Assembly: GCA_030448185.1 (NCBI GenBank)
Contig: JAUJNL010000056.1
Coordinates: forward strand, 1 to 32,139
Direction: 5' to 3'
DNA from: Cytophagales bacterium
GTDB taxonomy: Bacteria > Bacteroidota > Bacteroidia > Cytophagales > 172606-1
DNA length: 32,139 nt
In this document: in pieces, positions 17,760-28,335 of the stretch
How the letters are laid out: each line of letters starts with the position of its first letter
Position numbering within the stretch: position 1 is the stretch's first letter
The notes under the pieces: generated by a model
Seen by the model: only the letters and a program-made list of their open reading frames with translations
Database searches by the model: none
Told to the model about the DNA's origin: nothing
Position numbers and translations under genes: made by a program

Positions 17760-18758
17760 ATGCGTTTATACCTGTTTACCATTCTATTTTTCTTGTTACA
17801 CGGAGTTGTGGCGGCTCAGGAGGGCAAGTTTAAAAAGCCTCTTAAAGTACAGCCCACTAACAAACAGCAGAATTCATCGTCTGAAGAAGACGAGCCTTCC
17901 CCGGATGACAAAAGGCTCCCGGGCTTCGATCCGCATAAGGAGTTATCTATAGTCAGCGAAGATACGATGGATCTGGATGAGGGGGAATTGACTGTCGTAG
18001 AGGTTTCTGAGGAACTTAAAGTGGACAGCGTCTGGGTCAAGATTGCGGATTATTTTTCCATCTGGGATTCCCGTAACATTAATCCTTATCATATTGATCC
18101 CACTAAGTTTGAAGACACCGTCAGCATCGAACTCTACAATCAGGATAAAAATCAATGGTGGGCGGCACCGCTGGTAGCTACTTCCGTAACTTCTCAGTTT
18201 GGGATGCGCGGATACCGGTGGCATTATGGAACTGACCTGGAACTAGATACGGGAGACTCGGTAAAGGCAGCTTTTGATGGTATTGTCAGAATTGTAAAGT
18301 TTGACCCGCACGGATACGGCTATTATGTTTTGCTACGGCACTACAACGGCCTGGAAACTCTGTACGGACACTTAAGTAAACAGTTGGTAGAAGTCGGGCA
18401 ATTGCTGAAAGCAGGTGACCTAGTAGGCTGGGGCGGGAGTACTGGACGCAGTTCCGGGCCGCACCTGCATTATGAAGTACGGTATCAGGGTAATGCCGTT
18501 AATACCGCTCAGGTATACGATTGGGACAAAAATGCCCTTTTCGACCGTATATTTACCCTGACACCGGAGCATTTTGCCTATTTTTCCAGTCGTAAGAAAG
18601 CACAAGTGCGCCGGTCGGTTTACCATGTGGTCCGCTCAGGAGACACCCTTAGTGGTGTAGCCCGCCGCTATGGAACTTCAATCACTAACCTCTCCCGCAT
18701 GAACCGTATTTCCAGTCGTACCAGGCTACGCGTGGGCCAGCGGCTGAGAGTCAGGTAG
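17760..18758 (+). CDS. M23 metallopeptidase with C-terminal LysM
   Basis: This is a secreted cell-wall endopeptidase of about 332 residues. The start is taken at 17760 because it yields a clear signal peptide (MRLYLFTILFFLLHGVVAAQ); in-frame codons back to 17628 are less likely. An acidic Ser/Glu-rich linker follows. The M23 domain (about 155-260) has the zinc ligands in HYGTDLELD and HLHYE, with YGHLSKQLVEVGQLLKAGD between them. A LysM domain (about 285-332, YHVVRSGDTLSGVARRYGTS) binds peptidoglycan. It is the usual architecture of proteins that open peptidoglycan for growth or division. Confidence 0.92.
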   Translation: MRLYLFTILFFLLHGVVAAQEGKFKKPLKVQPTNKQQNSSSEEDEPSPDDKRLPGFDPHKELSIVSEDTMDLDEGELTVVEVSEELKVDSVWVKIADYFSIWDSRNINPYHIDPTKFEDTVSIELYNQDKNQWWAAPLVATSVTSQFGMRGYRWHYGTDLELDTGDSVKAAFDGIVRIVKFDPHGYGYYVLLRHYNGLETLYGHLSKQLVEVGQLLKAGDLVGWGGSTGRSSGPHLHYEVRYQGNAVNTAQVYDWDKNALFDRIFTLTPEHFAYFSSRKKAQVRRSVYHVVRSGDTLSGVARRYGTSITNLSRMNRISSRTRLRVGQRLRVR

Positions 18759-19012
18759 TTTGGTTGGTGATTTACGGTTTTTAGTTTCGGATTTTAGGCT
18801 GCCGGTTAAGGAGAAATTAGAGCGACAATAGTTTATTGTTTCCGGAACACGTCTCTTTGCGGTCAGCTTCAAGGCGAATGATACGTAGATTTTTAGAATA
18901 ACGGTTTTTTCTTTGCGCCTTTACGTGAAATCAGAAAAGAACCTGCTACCCTCAATTACAATTAATATGGATCAGCTATAACATTCCGCCGCCTCAATCA
19001 CTTATAATCGAT

Positions 19013-19729
19013 ATGAAACTTGACATTCTTGCTATTTCGGCTCATCCGGACGATGTGGAGTTGGGCTGTTCGGGTACGCTACTGGTTCACCTGCAGGCTG
19101 GCGCTAAAATAGGCATTATAGACTTAACGCTGGGTGAATTAGGAACCCGGGGGACATCCATATTGAGAACTCAGGAAGCCGAAGCGGCACGGATTATACT
19201 GGGTGCTGCCATCCGGGAAAATCTGGAATTTGCCGATGGCTTTTTTGAGAATAATCGTGCGCATCAGATCAAGCTGATTGAGGCAATCCGTAAGTACCAG
19301 CCGGACATTGTGCTAACTAATGCCGTTGAAGACCGGCATCCTGATCATGGCAGAGCTTCTAAATTGATTTCGGACAGCTGTTTCCTGTCTGGTCTGGCAA
19401 AGATTGAAACTCGGTTCGAAGGTAAAATGCAGATGGCCTGGCGTCCCAAAGCCGTTTATCACTTTATCCAGGATCGTTTGATTAAACCCGACTTAATCGT
19501 TGACATCACGACAGTCTGGGAGCAAAAGATGGCTTCTATCAAAGCGTATAAATCCCAGTTCTACGATCCGGATAGCAAAGAGCCACTTACACACATTTCA
19601 CAGCCCGATTTTCTTAATTTTATTGAGGGCCGTGCCCGGGAATTCGGGCATTCTATTGGGGTAACCTATGGCGAAGGCTTTACCAAAGAACGGCAAATCG
19701 GCGTACGCAGCTTGTTTGACCTGATTTAA
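19013..19729 (+). CDS. bshB1: Bacillithiol biosynthesis deacetylase BshB1
   Basis: The 238-residue zinc deacetylase belongs to the PIG-L/LmbE fold and removes the acetyl group of GlcNAc-malate in bacillithiol synthesis. It has the N-terminal AHPDDVELGCSGTL (His, Asp, Asp zinc and catalytic residues), LTLGELGTRGT, and the second zinc site DRHPDHGRAS. The C-terminal SIGVTYGEGFTKERQIGV is typical for BshB1. It stands alone, with no bsh partner in the window. It converges on the glucosidase gene. Confidence 0.93.
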   Translation: MKLDILAISAHPDDVELGCSGTLLVHLQAGAKIGIIDLTLGELGTRGTSILRTQEAEAARIILGAAIRENLEFADGFFENNRAHQIKLIEAIRKYQPDIVLTNAVEDRHPDHGRASKLISDSCFLSGLAKIETRFEGKMQMAWRPKAVYHFIQDRLIKPDLIVDITTVWEQKMASIKAYKSQFYDPDSKEPLTHISQPDFLNFIEGRAREFGHSIGVTYGEGFTKERQIGVRSLFDLI

Positions 19730-19736
19730 CTCTATT

Positions 19737-19797
19737 TCGGAATTCGGATATCGATTTGTTCAAGAGCCTTTTTCCCTATTCCATATTCGAATTCCGA
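19737..19797. terminator. Inverted repeat between converging genes
   Basis: TCGGAATTCGGATAT (19737-19751) and its inverted partner at 19783-19797 (14 of 15 paired) enclose 31 bases including a T5 run. The position between bshB1 and the oppositely oriented glucosidase suits a shared terminator region. Confidence 0.5.
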
Positions 19798-19812
19798 CCT
19801 CCGAAATATCCG

Positions 19813-22458
19813 TTATACGCAGGGATTATATTTATCAATCAGATCGGCAATCAACCCCGTCCAGCCCGTCTGGTGCGAGGCACCTAATCCGGCACCCGTT
19901 TCACCGTGGAAATATTCGTAAAACAGAATATGATCTTTGAAATGCGGATCACGCTGAAATTTAGGATTCCTTCCCATGCAGGGACGTTCCCCCTTCTCGT
20001 CTAATTGAAAGATCCGGATCAGCCCGTTAGATAGTTTGCCCGCAATTTGCTTTAGGTTCAGTTCAATGCCTGAGCCGGTGGGGTACTCAATGGTAAAATC
20101 ATCTCCGTAATATTCATAGAACTTCAGTAAAGACTCAATAAGCAGGTAATTAACCGGAAACCAGATCGGGCCGCGCCAATTGGAATTACCCCCAAAGAAG
20201 GAGGAGTCTGACTCGCCAGGAGTATACTTTACGGTATACGCCATCCCGTTGAGGCCATAGACATACGGATGATCAAGATGATACTTTGACAATGACCGGA
20301 TACCATACTCGGAAAGGAACTCAGTTTCGTCCAGCATTCGTTTCAGCGTACACTTCATCCGGTGAATCCGGACCAGCGCCAGCATGCGGTTTTCACTTTT
20401 ACCAGGCTCATGCCACCGCGAAATCATCCGGGCCAGATCAGGGCGGTTTTTGAGTACCCACTCTAACCGCCGGGTAAAGTCAGGCAGTTTACTGATCAAT
20501 TGAGGAGTAAGTACTTCCACGGCCATTAATGGCATAAGGCTTACCAACGAACGGACTTTCAGCAATACACTGGGCTGACCATCAGGCAGACGCAACGCAT
20601 CGTAATAAAACTCGTCAATGGGGTCCCAGAGGTCTATTTCCTCCTCGCTAATATTGCGGATCGCTTTAGAAATAGCCAGGAAATGTTCGAAAAACTTGGA
20701 AGCCATTACTTCATAAGTTGGGTTATTCTGGGATAATTCCAGGGCAATACGCATCATCTTCAAAGATGACATAGCCAGCGAACTTGAACCATCCGCCTGT
20801 TCGATGTAGCCCCCGGTAGTAAAGGATGGCTCCGGTCGAACCCCGATATTATCCATACCCAGGAATCCCCCTTCAAAGAGGTTATTCCCTCCCGGTCTTT
20901 CTGATTTACCCACCAGGTAAAATTCATCAACAGTTTATGAAAGATGGTAGCCAGAAAGCTAATATCTCCCTTGCCGCCGTTATTTTGCCTATCAATGCAG
21001 TATATTTTCCAGGCTCCCCAGGCGTGCACTGGTGGATTTACGTCACTGAAGTTCCACTCATACGCCGGAATCTGTCCGTTAGGGTGCATATAGTATTCAC
21101 GCAGCAGAATGACTAACTGACGCTTGGCAAAATCCGGATCAATCCGGGCCAGCGGCGCACGCAGTGGAAAGCCAGATCCCAGGCCGCGTACCAGGGATAC
21201 TCCCATTTGTCGGGCATGGAGATGATGTTGGCGTTGTGCAGGTGCCGCCAGTGGTGGTTACGGATACTTTTCGGCTTTCGCCGGGTGGCGCGGAGGCGGG
21301 TCGCCCCAGAGCCACTGGTCAACGTTATAATTGTAGAACTGCTTGTTCAGCATTCCGGCAAAAGCCTGCCGTTGGACCCGTCGCAGGTCCGTATCCTGGA
21401 TAGTAGCCTGTAACTGGTTGTAAAACAGGTCAGCTTCTACTTTGCGGGTATTGAAAATAACCTCAAAATTCTCGAAAGGAACTTGGTAGAATTCCTACTA
21501 AGACGAGCGAAGTACCGACTTTCCTTCGCCCACTACCTGCAGGGTATACCGCACGGCCGATTTGGTGCCGCGTAGCTGAGGATTCACCAGGGATTTATTT
21601 CCACTGATAACGTAATCATTGATACTATCTTTGGGGTAAAGCCGGGTATTTTCCTGATGAAACAGTTTCTGCCGGTTGGTTTCATTTTCACAGAATAGTA
21701 ATTCGGGCTTGCCCTCAAAGTAAAAGTGGTAATTGCCCACATCCTGGTGTTCTACCTTGAGCCATTGCTTCCCGGCGGCATACACATTAGGTACATAAGT
21801 TTGATCTTCGTAGCCCCAGTACCAGGTATTGCGGAACCAGAGAGAGGGCATTACATCGATCCGGGCTTGCTTCTTGGCCCGGTTATAAATGGTAAGCTGA
21901 ACCAGTATGTCTTCCTCAGTAGCTTTTACGTATTCTATGAAAATGTCAAAATACGCATCCTGATCAAAAATACCGGTATCCATCAGTTCATACTCTGGCT
22001 CTGTCGGCTCCGGCGCTGGTTTTTCTTCCCGCAACTGCCCGTAGGGGAAACTCATTGTGGGGGTATTTATAAAGCATCTTCATGTAGGAATGCGTAGGCG
22101 TGGAGTCGAGATAATAGTATGCCTCCTTTACATCCTCCCCATGATTGCCTTCGCCATTAGCCACCCCAAATAAGCGTTCTTTAATAAATGGATCTTTGCC
22201 ATTCCAGAAGGCGTGTGCCAGGCAAATCCGTTGTTTAGTATCTGAAATACCGCCAATTCCGTCCTCGCCCCAGCAGTAGGCACGGCTGCGGGCATCGTCA
22301 AAAGTAAAATAGCCCCAGGCGTTACCATATTCGCTGTAATCTTCTCTGACCGTGCCCCATTGGCGTTCGGACAAGTAGGGCCCCCATTTTTTCCAGCCCG
22401 TATTATTAATGGTATTTTGTAGTCGTTCTTTTTCCGGATTATTCTGCGTCGATGCCAT
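19813..22458 (-). pseudogene. GH63-like (MGH1-type) glucosidase, multiply frameshifted
   Basis: Fragments in several frames, read in order, give one protein of about 880 residues, the family length. N-terminal part: [40 protein letters not shown] and [17 protein letters not shown]. Middle: [20 protein letters not shown]. Catalytic barrel: [32 protein letters not shown] and NSNWRGPIWFPVNYLLIESL, ending FHGETGAGLGASHQTGWTG. It would hydrolyse alpha-glucosides in the cytoplasm; there is no signal peptide. Frame changes occur near 22045 (GGGG run), 21340, 21150 and 20885. A further change between 20885 and 20800 is likely, and a double stop lies at 21495-21500. Confidence 0.85.
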
Positions 22459-22738
22459 AAGTATCAGTAGAAAATTACAAAACGTAATCAGTATATTTTA
22501 GCGGCACTTTTATCAAAAATAGCTATAAAAGAACATAGTTAAAACATTTTATAAAATGGGTGTCCGCTGTATGCCTTTTACAACTTGGAAAATTACAATT
22601 ATTGATTACAAGGGTGCTAAATATCCCCATAAATGTATAGGATTATCAGGGAAACGAAAAGATGGATTTTACGTCTTTTGCTTCGGATACAAGTGACAAA
22701 AAGAAGACGGTAGCCCCCGTAAAAATACCGAAGAGCAG
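22459..22738. other. Intergenic region before tRNA-Thr
   Basis: No gene is seen. The stretch is AT-rich and holds the minus-strand leader of the glucosidase gene. A short hairpin (GCAGTTT/AAACTGC, about 22736-22752) overlaps the tRNA promoter. Confidence 0.5.
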
Positions 22739-22769
22739 TTTGCGTAAACTGCCTTATTCTCTATTTTTG
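22739..22769 (+). promoter_or_regulatory. tRNA-Thr promoter, exact Bacteroidetes consensus
   Basis: TTTG at 22739-22742, a 19-base spacer and TATTTTTG at 22762-22769 match the TTTG-N19-TAnnTTTG consensus exactly, ending 14 bases before the tRNA. Confidence 0.8.
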
Positions 22770-22783
22770 TATTTATCCATTAA

Positions 22784-22856
22784 GCCTTCTTAGCTCAGTT
22801 GGTAGAGCAACTCATTCGTAATGAGTAGGTCGCCGGTTCGAGTCCGGCAGTAGGCT
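22784..22856 (+). tRNA. tRNA-Thr (CGT anticodon)
   Basis: The 73-base cloverleaf has acceptor GCCTTCT/AGTAGGC with one T-T mismatch, D arm GCTCAGTTGGTAGAGC, anticodon arm ACTCA-TTCGTAA-TGAGT and T arm GCCGG-TTCGAGT-CCGGC. The anticodon CGT reads ACG. CCA is not encoded. Confidence 0.93.
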
Positions 22857-22864
22857 CCGAAGAA

Positions 22865-22898
22865 AAACTGCTAAATTTTCAAATTTAAGCGGTTTTTT
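22865..22898 (+). terminator. tRNA-Thr terminator
   Basis: AAACTGCT-AAATTT pairs with AAATTT-A-AGCGGTTT (one bulge, one G-T pair), followed by further T residues. Confidence 0.7.
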
Positions 22899-23189
22899 GT
22901 TTTTAGGCCTCCCAATTGGCCTGAATTGATTACAAAAGAAACGGATAAATTTGAGGCTATTTTATCTCTGTTTCGGGAAGTTTTTCAGACCCTAATCAGA
23001 CCAAAATTCCTCAAAATGTCGATTGCACGTAAACGCTACCAGAAAAGGCCAAAGCCAAATACTCTGGGGTTATACTCTCTTGAGTAAACCAGGGTAGTCA
23101 AAACTACCTGCCGGTTCTACTTTCAGCCTGCCCGATGTAAAATACCAGAGTAATAGCAAATCAGTATCTTCGCGGAAATTACGCTGCGA
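22899..23189. other. Intergenic region without supported genes
   Basis: Nothing clear is seen apart from the leader of the following methyltransferase. A short plus-strand frame near 23017 (MSIARKRYQKRPKPNTLGLY) is not supported by any other evidence. Confidence 0.4.
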
Positions 23190-23957
23190 ATGAAGCATCT
23201 TATAAGTTTTATCATCCGGAACGTTCCAAGGAAATACCTTCAGTTGGTAAGTCATGTCGCGTTGAGAGCCATGGTGTTGTTTTACCGGGGCAACCGGGTG
23301 GAGTGTCCGGTATGTAGCAGTAAATTCAGTAGTTTTTTACCTTATGGCCGTACCAATCCCCGGCCTAATGCGCTTTGTCCAAATTGCCTTGCCCTGGAGC
23401 GTCACCGGCTGATGTGGTTATATCTGAAAGAAAAAACAAATTTTTTCACGGCGTCCTACAAACTGCTACACGTTGCTCCCGAGCATTGCTTCATTCCTCG
23501 ATTTGAAGCCTTGCCTAATTTAGACTATATAACTGCCGATATTGAGTCCCCGTTGGCCTAGGTGAACATGGATATCCATATTATTCCTTTCAGTACTAAT
23601 ACCTTTGACGTAGCCTTTTGCAATCACGTAATGGAGCACGTTGATGATGATATTAAGGCCATGAGCGAACTACACCGGGTACTAAAGCCAGGAGGATGGG
23701 CTATTATACAGTCTCCTTTAGATGTCCGCCGGGAGAAAACTTTGCAGGACCCGGCAATCACTTCCCCAGCTGACCGCGAAAAATACTACTGGCAAGCAGA
23801 CCATCAGCGGCTCTACGGCCGTGACTATGGTAAGCGATTGCGGCAGGCTGGCTTCCATGTTACCGAAGACCGATTTGTAATGGAACTTGATGAAACACTT
23901 ATACAACGTTATGCCCTGCCAAGGGAAGAGCTAATCTACCTGTGCCACAAAAGGTAA
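23190..23957 (+). pseudogene. SAM-dependent methyltransferase interrupted by in-frame TAG
   Basis: The frame is continuous from 23190 to 23957 (255 codons) except for one TAG at 23559-23561. Upstream is a zinc-finger-like part (CPVCSSKF and CPNCLALERHRLMW) and HVAPE, start of the SAM site. Downstream is FDVAFCNHVMEHVDDD and ELHRVLKPGGWAIIQSPLD, motif regions of class I methyltransferases. In relatives the interrupted stretch reads as a Lys, so AAG to TAG is the simplest change. The cysteine motifs and fold suggest a small-molecule or glycan methyltransferase; the substrate is unknown. A GTG or ATG just after the stop could start only the C-terminal half. Confidence 0.8.
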
Positions 23958-24008
23958 GCGGGCAGAATGACATACGGCTAGCATCAAATTGTACTATAAG
24001 TTCTTTTT

Positions 24009-24029
24009 CGGGCCCAGTGCCCGTTTTTT
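24009..24029 (+). terminator. Terminator of the methyltransferase gene
   Basis: CGGGC (24009-24013) pairs with GCCCG (24019-24023), followed by T6. Confidence 0.8.
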
Positions 24030-24237
24030 ATGCTATGTTTTTGCTAAAAATTACCTGCAACCTGCCAGTGTTAAAAATGCATTAGCTATGAGAACTGGCT
24101 AATTATGGACAATTAGCCTTCGTAACTGCGCATTTATTAACCATATTTTACATGCCTTAGCCTACACGTTCATTTGGTTTAGTTATCACGGCAGTATTGG
24201 GTTTCTTAGCATTCCTAATACAAATAGTTTTTGCCAA

Positions 24238-25449
24238 ATGACCGCTTCAGTACAAATAGCTAAACCTAAAATTCCAGCACTAACCGGCCTACGTTTCTTT
24301 CTGGCCATCCATTTAATTCTATTTCACTTTTTACATGGCTATTTGCAATTCCTTCCTTCCTGGATAAAAAACCTGGTTTCCGCTGGTTATTTTAGCACCA
24401 GTACATTCTTCATGCTTTCCGGCTTTATCCTGGGTTACATCTATCTAAATGAAGATGGCCTGCTTAAGATTCCTTTCCGGAAATTTATGATTGTCCGCCT
24501 TTCGAAGGTATATCCCGTACACCTGCTGTTTTTTGTGCTGATGTTACCTTTTTTCTTTATTGGTACTGGAATTGATAAAGCGTATGGGGTTGACTCGGGA
24601 ATGATGGTCAAAATATTTGCCCTGATTTCGCAGGTATTTTTGTTAGATGCCTGGAATCCATTTTTCCTGGCTATCAATGCTTCTGCCTGGTCGGTGTCGG
24701 CACTACTATTCTTTTACGTTGTTTTTCCATTCTTCTCCCGCAGTATTCAACAATTTTCAGTTATTAAGTTATGGCGATTGTTCTTTTTACTCTGGAGCCT
24801 TTACCTTATATATCCAACTATATATGTTATCTTTCAACTACCTGACAATTCCGCTTATGCAGGTATTCTGCATAGAAACCCATTGATCAGATTGCCAGAG
24901 TTTTTGATGGGCGTAATTTTAAGTAAGGTTTTTTTATTAGATTACCAGCTACGTATCCGATCAAAATTTAAACCTTTCTATAGCTACATTAAACCGTGGG
25001 TAGCTATAGTACTGCTGCTGGCTGGGTTGATTACGCTTCCGGCTTGTATTCCTTACCCACTTTTGCATAATGGCCTGTTTGCTCCCTTTCAGACCATACT
25101 CTTACTCTCATTAGCTTTCCATACCGGCAGAATTCCCAAGTTTCTTTCTTCACCGCTGCTAAGTAAACTCAGTGATATTACACTAATACTATATCTGGGA
25201 CAATGGATGATGTACAGTTGGTGCGTTAAAGTAGAGCAGCTTTTTCTTGTTGTTTCCAGTAAAGGATGGCCGATAATATATAATTTTAATGGCCTACTAT
25301 ATGAACTTACCGTCTTTGGGGCAGAACAATACATACCTTCTCTCTGGACAATAACTGCATGCATAATCCTTCTGATATTCTTGGGACTTACTCTGCAGGA
25401 GAAATTTGTAAAACCCGTTAGCAACCATCTTCGCACCTATTTTGAATAA
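24238..25449 (+). CDS. Acyltransferase 3 family membrane protein
   Basis: The 403-residue integral membrane protein transfers acyl groups (often acetyl) to surface glycans or lipids. It opens with the family signature PALTGLRFFLAIHLILFHFL, carrying the conserved Arg and His. Then come FFMLSGFILGYIY and FMIVRLSKVYPVHLLFF, also conserved. About ten hydrophobic segments follow. It lacks a fused SGNH domain. The SGNH-hydrolase lipoprotein gene just downstream, on the same strand with a 217-base gap, could be the partner, but they are not tightly coupled. The substrate is not readable. Confidence 0.9.
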   Translation: MTASVQIAKPKIPALTGLRFFLAIHLILFHFLHGYLQFLPSWIKNLVSAGYFSTSTFFMLSGFILGYIYLNEDGLLKIPFRKFMIVRLSKVYPVHLLFFVLMLPFFFIGTGIDKAYGVDSGMMVKIFALISQVFLLDAWNPFFLAINASAWSVSALLFFYVVFPFFSRSIQQFSVIKLWRLFFLLWSLYLIYPTIYVIFQLPDNSAYAGILHRNPLIRLPEFLMGVILSKVFLLDYQLRIRSKFKPFYSYIKPWVAIVLLLAGLITLPACIPYPLLHNGLFAPFQTILLLSLAFHTGRIPKFLSSPLLSKLSDITLILYLGQWMMYSWCVKVEQLFLVVSSKGWPIIYNFNGLLYELTVFGAEQYIPSLWTITACIILLIFLGLTLQEKFVKPVSNHLRTYFE

Positions 25450-25666
25450 ATAATCAATTTATAATAGGGGTATCTAAGCATTGCAGTTAAGTGATTACAT
25501 AACTAAAAATGCTGTTTCAATGGAACTCAACTTTAATAGAAGTAATATTCTTACTCCCTTTTAGAAGGGGATATGACTTAATAAGCATATTTACATCGGT
25601 AAATTCATATTGTTCATCTAAAATAATCCTAATTAATCGCTTTAATGTTTATATTTCCTTATAACA

Positions 25667-26452
25667 ATGAGGAATATAAAGCATATGGCCGGACGTAAGA
25701 AATACATGTTAATTTATCCTGTCTTTCTATTTCTCTCGTTGATCAGTGGAGGATGCTGGCAGGATCAAGATACTATTCCTCCTTCCAAACGTAATGATTT
25801 AATAGTAGTGCTGGGATCGTCCACCGCTGCCGGCAGTGGAGCCAGTAATAAAAAGTTTGGCTGGGTCTCCCGTTATGAAGACTATTTACAGACCAATAAA
25901 TGCATCTGTAGCCGGGGAGTTAACTTGGCAGTGGGTGGATATACTACTGTTCATATTCTTCCTTCAGAAGACGCTCCTGTTAAAGACCGTCCTAAGCCAG
26001 ACAATGTACATAACATTACCTACGCGCTTACCCTCAAGCCAACTGCTATTATTATCAACCTGCCAACCAATGATGTGGCCAGAGGGTATACTTTGCAGGA
26101 AATAATGGATAATTACGCACGTATCGTAAAAATAGCCGCCCCAATACCCGTTTGGATTACTACTTCTCAGCCCCGCAATTTTGGTGCTGTATTGAACAAA
26201 AGATCTATGGAGCTTAAAAGGTTAACTGAGCAAGCTTACGGGAATTATAGTATAGATTTCTGGACAGGCCTGGCCAATGAAGATGGATCTATCAAACGTG
26301 AGTTTAATGCAGATAATATTCATGTAAATGACCAGGGCCACGAACTCCTGTTAAAAAAGTACTTCAGGCTCAAGTTACTGCAATGCCTTATAAGGTTCAG
26401 TAAGTACGGTGAGAGATTATTACACTTCTCTTTCCTTAGAAGAGCTCCTTAG
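25667..26452 (+). CDS. SGNH/GDSL hydrolase, probable lipoprotein
   Basis: This is a 261-residue esterase-type protein. The N-terminal segment is hydrophobic and ends in SGGC, a lipobox-like site, so it is probably an outer-membrane or periplasmic lipoprotein. The start may be the ATG at 25667 or 25685. SGNH blocks are visible: VVLGSSTAAGSG (nucleophile Ser), VNLAVGGYTT (Gly), LPTNDVARG (Asn), and DNIHVNDQGHELL (Asp and His). Esterase or acyl-esterase activity is expected. The acyltransferase-3 gene upstream makes a glycan O-acetylation role attractive, but this is inference. Confidence 0.88.
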   Translation: MRNIKHMAGRKKYMLIYPVFLFLSLISGGCWQDQDTIPPSKRNDLIVVLGSSTAAGSGASNKKFGWVSRYEDYLQTNKCICSRGVNLAVGGYTTVHILPSEDAPVKDRPKPDNVHNITYALTLKPTAIIINLPTNDVARGYTLQEIMDNYARIVKIAAPIPVWITTSQPRNFGAVLNKRSMELKRLTEQAYGNYSIDFWTGLANEDGSIKREFNADNIHVNDQGHELLLKKYFRLKLLQCLIRFSKYGERLLHFSFLRRAP

Positions 26453-26460
26453 CTAAACCC

Positions 26461-27518
26461 TTACGCTTTTCTTAATTCAATATAGTTACTGAACTGAGTT
26501 CCTTCTTCGTATACTGTTTGAAGAACGGTTTGGCCAACTGCTTTTAAAGTATTCCGGTCGATAATACTGTATATTATCTGCATGCGTATGATGGTAGTTA
26601 CCGAAGAAGTCTACCCCACTGTAGTCATAATCGATAATATCGATAGTCGGTATCCGGGCATATTCGTTGATAAACGTGTGGTCATCGGTAAGGCCCGGTC
26701 CTCGTTCATTAATGAAGTAAGCGCCATAGCCTAAGTAATTGCCAATGGCCCACACGCGGTCTAAGATACTACTAGCATATTGCAGAGAGGTTTCTTCTTT
26801 ATAAAATCTTGAATTTTTAGCGCCTACCATATCGAGCAATATACCAAAATAGGCAGAGTAGCCGGGCTCATGCAAATTTTTACCCCAGTACTGTGATCCG
26901 AGGCAATAATACTGCTTATCCTGCGGAAATTGGCTATGGTCCTCAAACTCAGGAATACCATAATCTTCTAAATCGAAAAAGATAATATCAACGCCGACAT
27001 TAGGTTTGTTTGAAACAGTATTAAGCGTTCGGGCAATTTCCATTAATATACCTACGCCGCTTGCACCATCATTAGCACCATCAATTGGATCATTCTTACG
27101 GGTAGAGTCCTTGTCAGCTACGTGTCGGGTATCCCAATGGGCAGCTAGCAGTATCCGCTTGCCCGCATTAGGGAAGTAAGAACTAATAATATTGCGGCCC
27201 TGCAGCTTAGTTCCATTATAAGCAGTGGCCTCAAAGGCCTGTACTGTTACATCAGCTCCGTATTTTTTTAGTGTTTCTATTAAATAATCACCGCACTGAC
27301 GATGAGGTTTTGTATTGGGCACCCTCGGCCCAAAGCTCACTTGTTTCTCTACGAAATAATAGGCCGAATCAGCACTGAAAGATGGCGCTTGTACGGTGAC
27401 TACTGGTGGTGGAGGCTCGGGCTGAACAACGGACAGCTTGGAACGGTAGATGAAAGGGGTAGCAATTGCAGCAATCAGAAGTATGGCTCCTCAAGCCAAG
27501 CCAAAAAGATTTTTTCAT
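26461..27518 (-). pseudogene. Glutaminyl-peptide cyclotransferase/M28 peptidase, two frameshifts
   Basis: The zinc-dependent M28 fold is intact over its core: RILLAAHWDTRHVADKD (zinc His and Asp), PIDGANDGASGVGILMEIAR, DIIFFDLEDYG, ILLDMVGAKNSRF and NYHHTHADNIQ (final His). This resembles bacterial glutaminyl cyclases, which form pyroglutamate at N-termini. The signal or lipid segment (MKKSFWLGL, then ILLIAAIATPFIYRSK) is split by a frameshift near 27490. The end (DRNTLKAVGQTVLQTVYEEG, then NYIELRKA) is split by one extra T near 26577. Repaired length is about 352 residues. The start at 27518 gives a signal-like N-terminus. Confidence 0.8.
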
Positions 27519-27627
27519 GAATAGGTTGGAAAGTGCCAGTCTGGCAAAGGTAAACGCAAATTTGACTTCTGCAATTGTATCTGTTGAGCAGTTTGTGAGG
27601 TAGCCGATTTCTTTCTTCGGTCAGTTC

Positions 27628-28306
27628 CTATTCATTTAGCAAATCAGGACGACGGTGCCGGGTACGTTGCAAGGCTTGCTCAAACCGCCACTGCCCAATA
27701 TTGGCTTCGTGCCCGGAAAGAGAGTACCTCAGGCACTTTTTAACCCTCGAACTCCGCCGGGCGGGTATACACGGGAGGCGCTAGCAGATTGTCCTGAAAG
27801 GAATCGGTTAAAGCCGAAGTTTCATCCGAAAGCACTCCCGGAACCAGTCTAATCAATGCATCAGCTATAATTGCGGCGGGTAGTTCGCCTCCTGAAAGCA
27901 CATAATCCCCGACACTAATCTCCCGGGTAATAAAATGGTCACGTACCCGCTGATCAATTCCTTTATAATGCCCGCATAGAAGAATAATATTCTTTTTGAG
28001 TGAAAGGCTATTAGCAGTTTTCTGATTAAACGTTTCCCCGTCCGGCGTCAGGTAAATAATTTCATCATACACCCGCTCCTCCTGCAGTTTCCGCAGCGTA
28101 CGAACAATCGGTTCAATCATCAGTACCATACCTGCACCGCCACCAAAAGCATAATCGTCAACCTGTCGGTGTTTATAGGTAGTATAATCACGCAAGTCAT
28201 GCAGTACTACTTCAACCAGTTTCTTCTCCTGAGCACGTTTGAGTATAGACGCTGCAAAGAAGCTTTCCAGCAACTGTGGCAGACAGGTAATGATATCAAT
28301 GCGCAT
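27628..28306 (-). pseudogene. trmD: tRNA (guanine37-N1)-methyltransferase, C-terminus broken
   Basis: The enzyme makes m1G37 in tRNAs and prevents frameshifting. The SPOUT part is intact and typical: [43 protein letters not shown] and [15 protein letters not shown] (knot and SAM loop). At PAEFEG a TAA (27742-27740) stops after 188 residues, where TTA (Leu) fits. Shifting one base near 27720 recovers SGHEANIGQWRFEQALQ and RTRHRRPDLLNE to 27628, total about 225 residues. The lost tail takes part in tRNA binding. It lies 29 bases after rimM, as in the usual rpsP-rimM-trmD order. The gene is normally essential. Confidence 0.9.
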
Positions 28307-28335
28307 CGCTAGAGGTTAAGATGATTGCAATAGAC

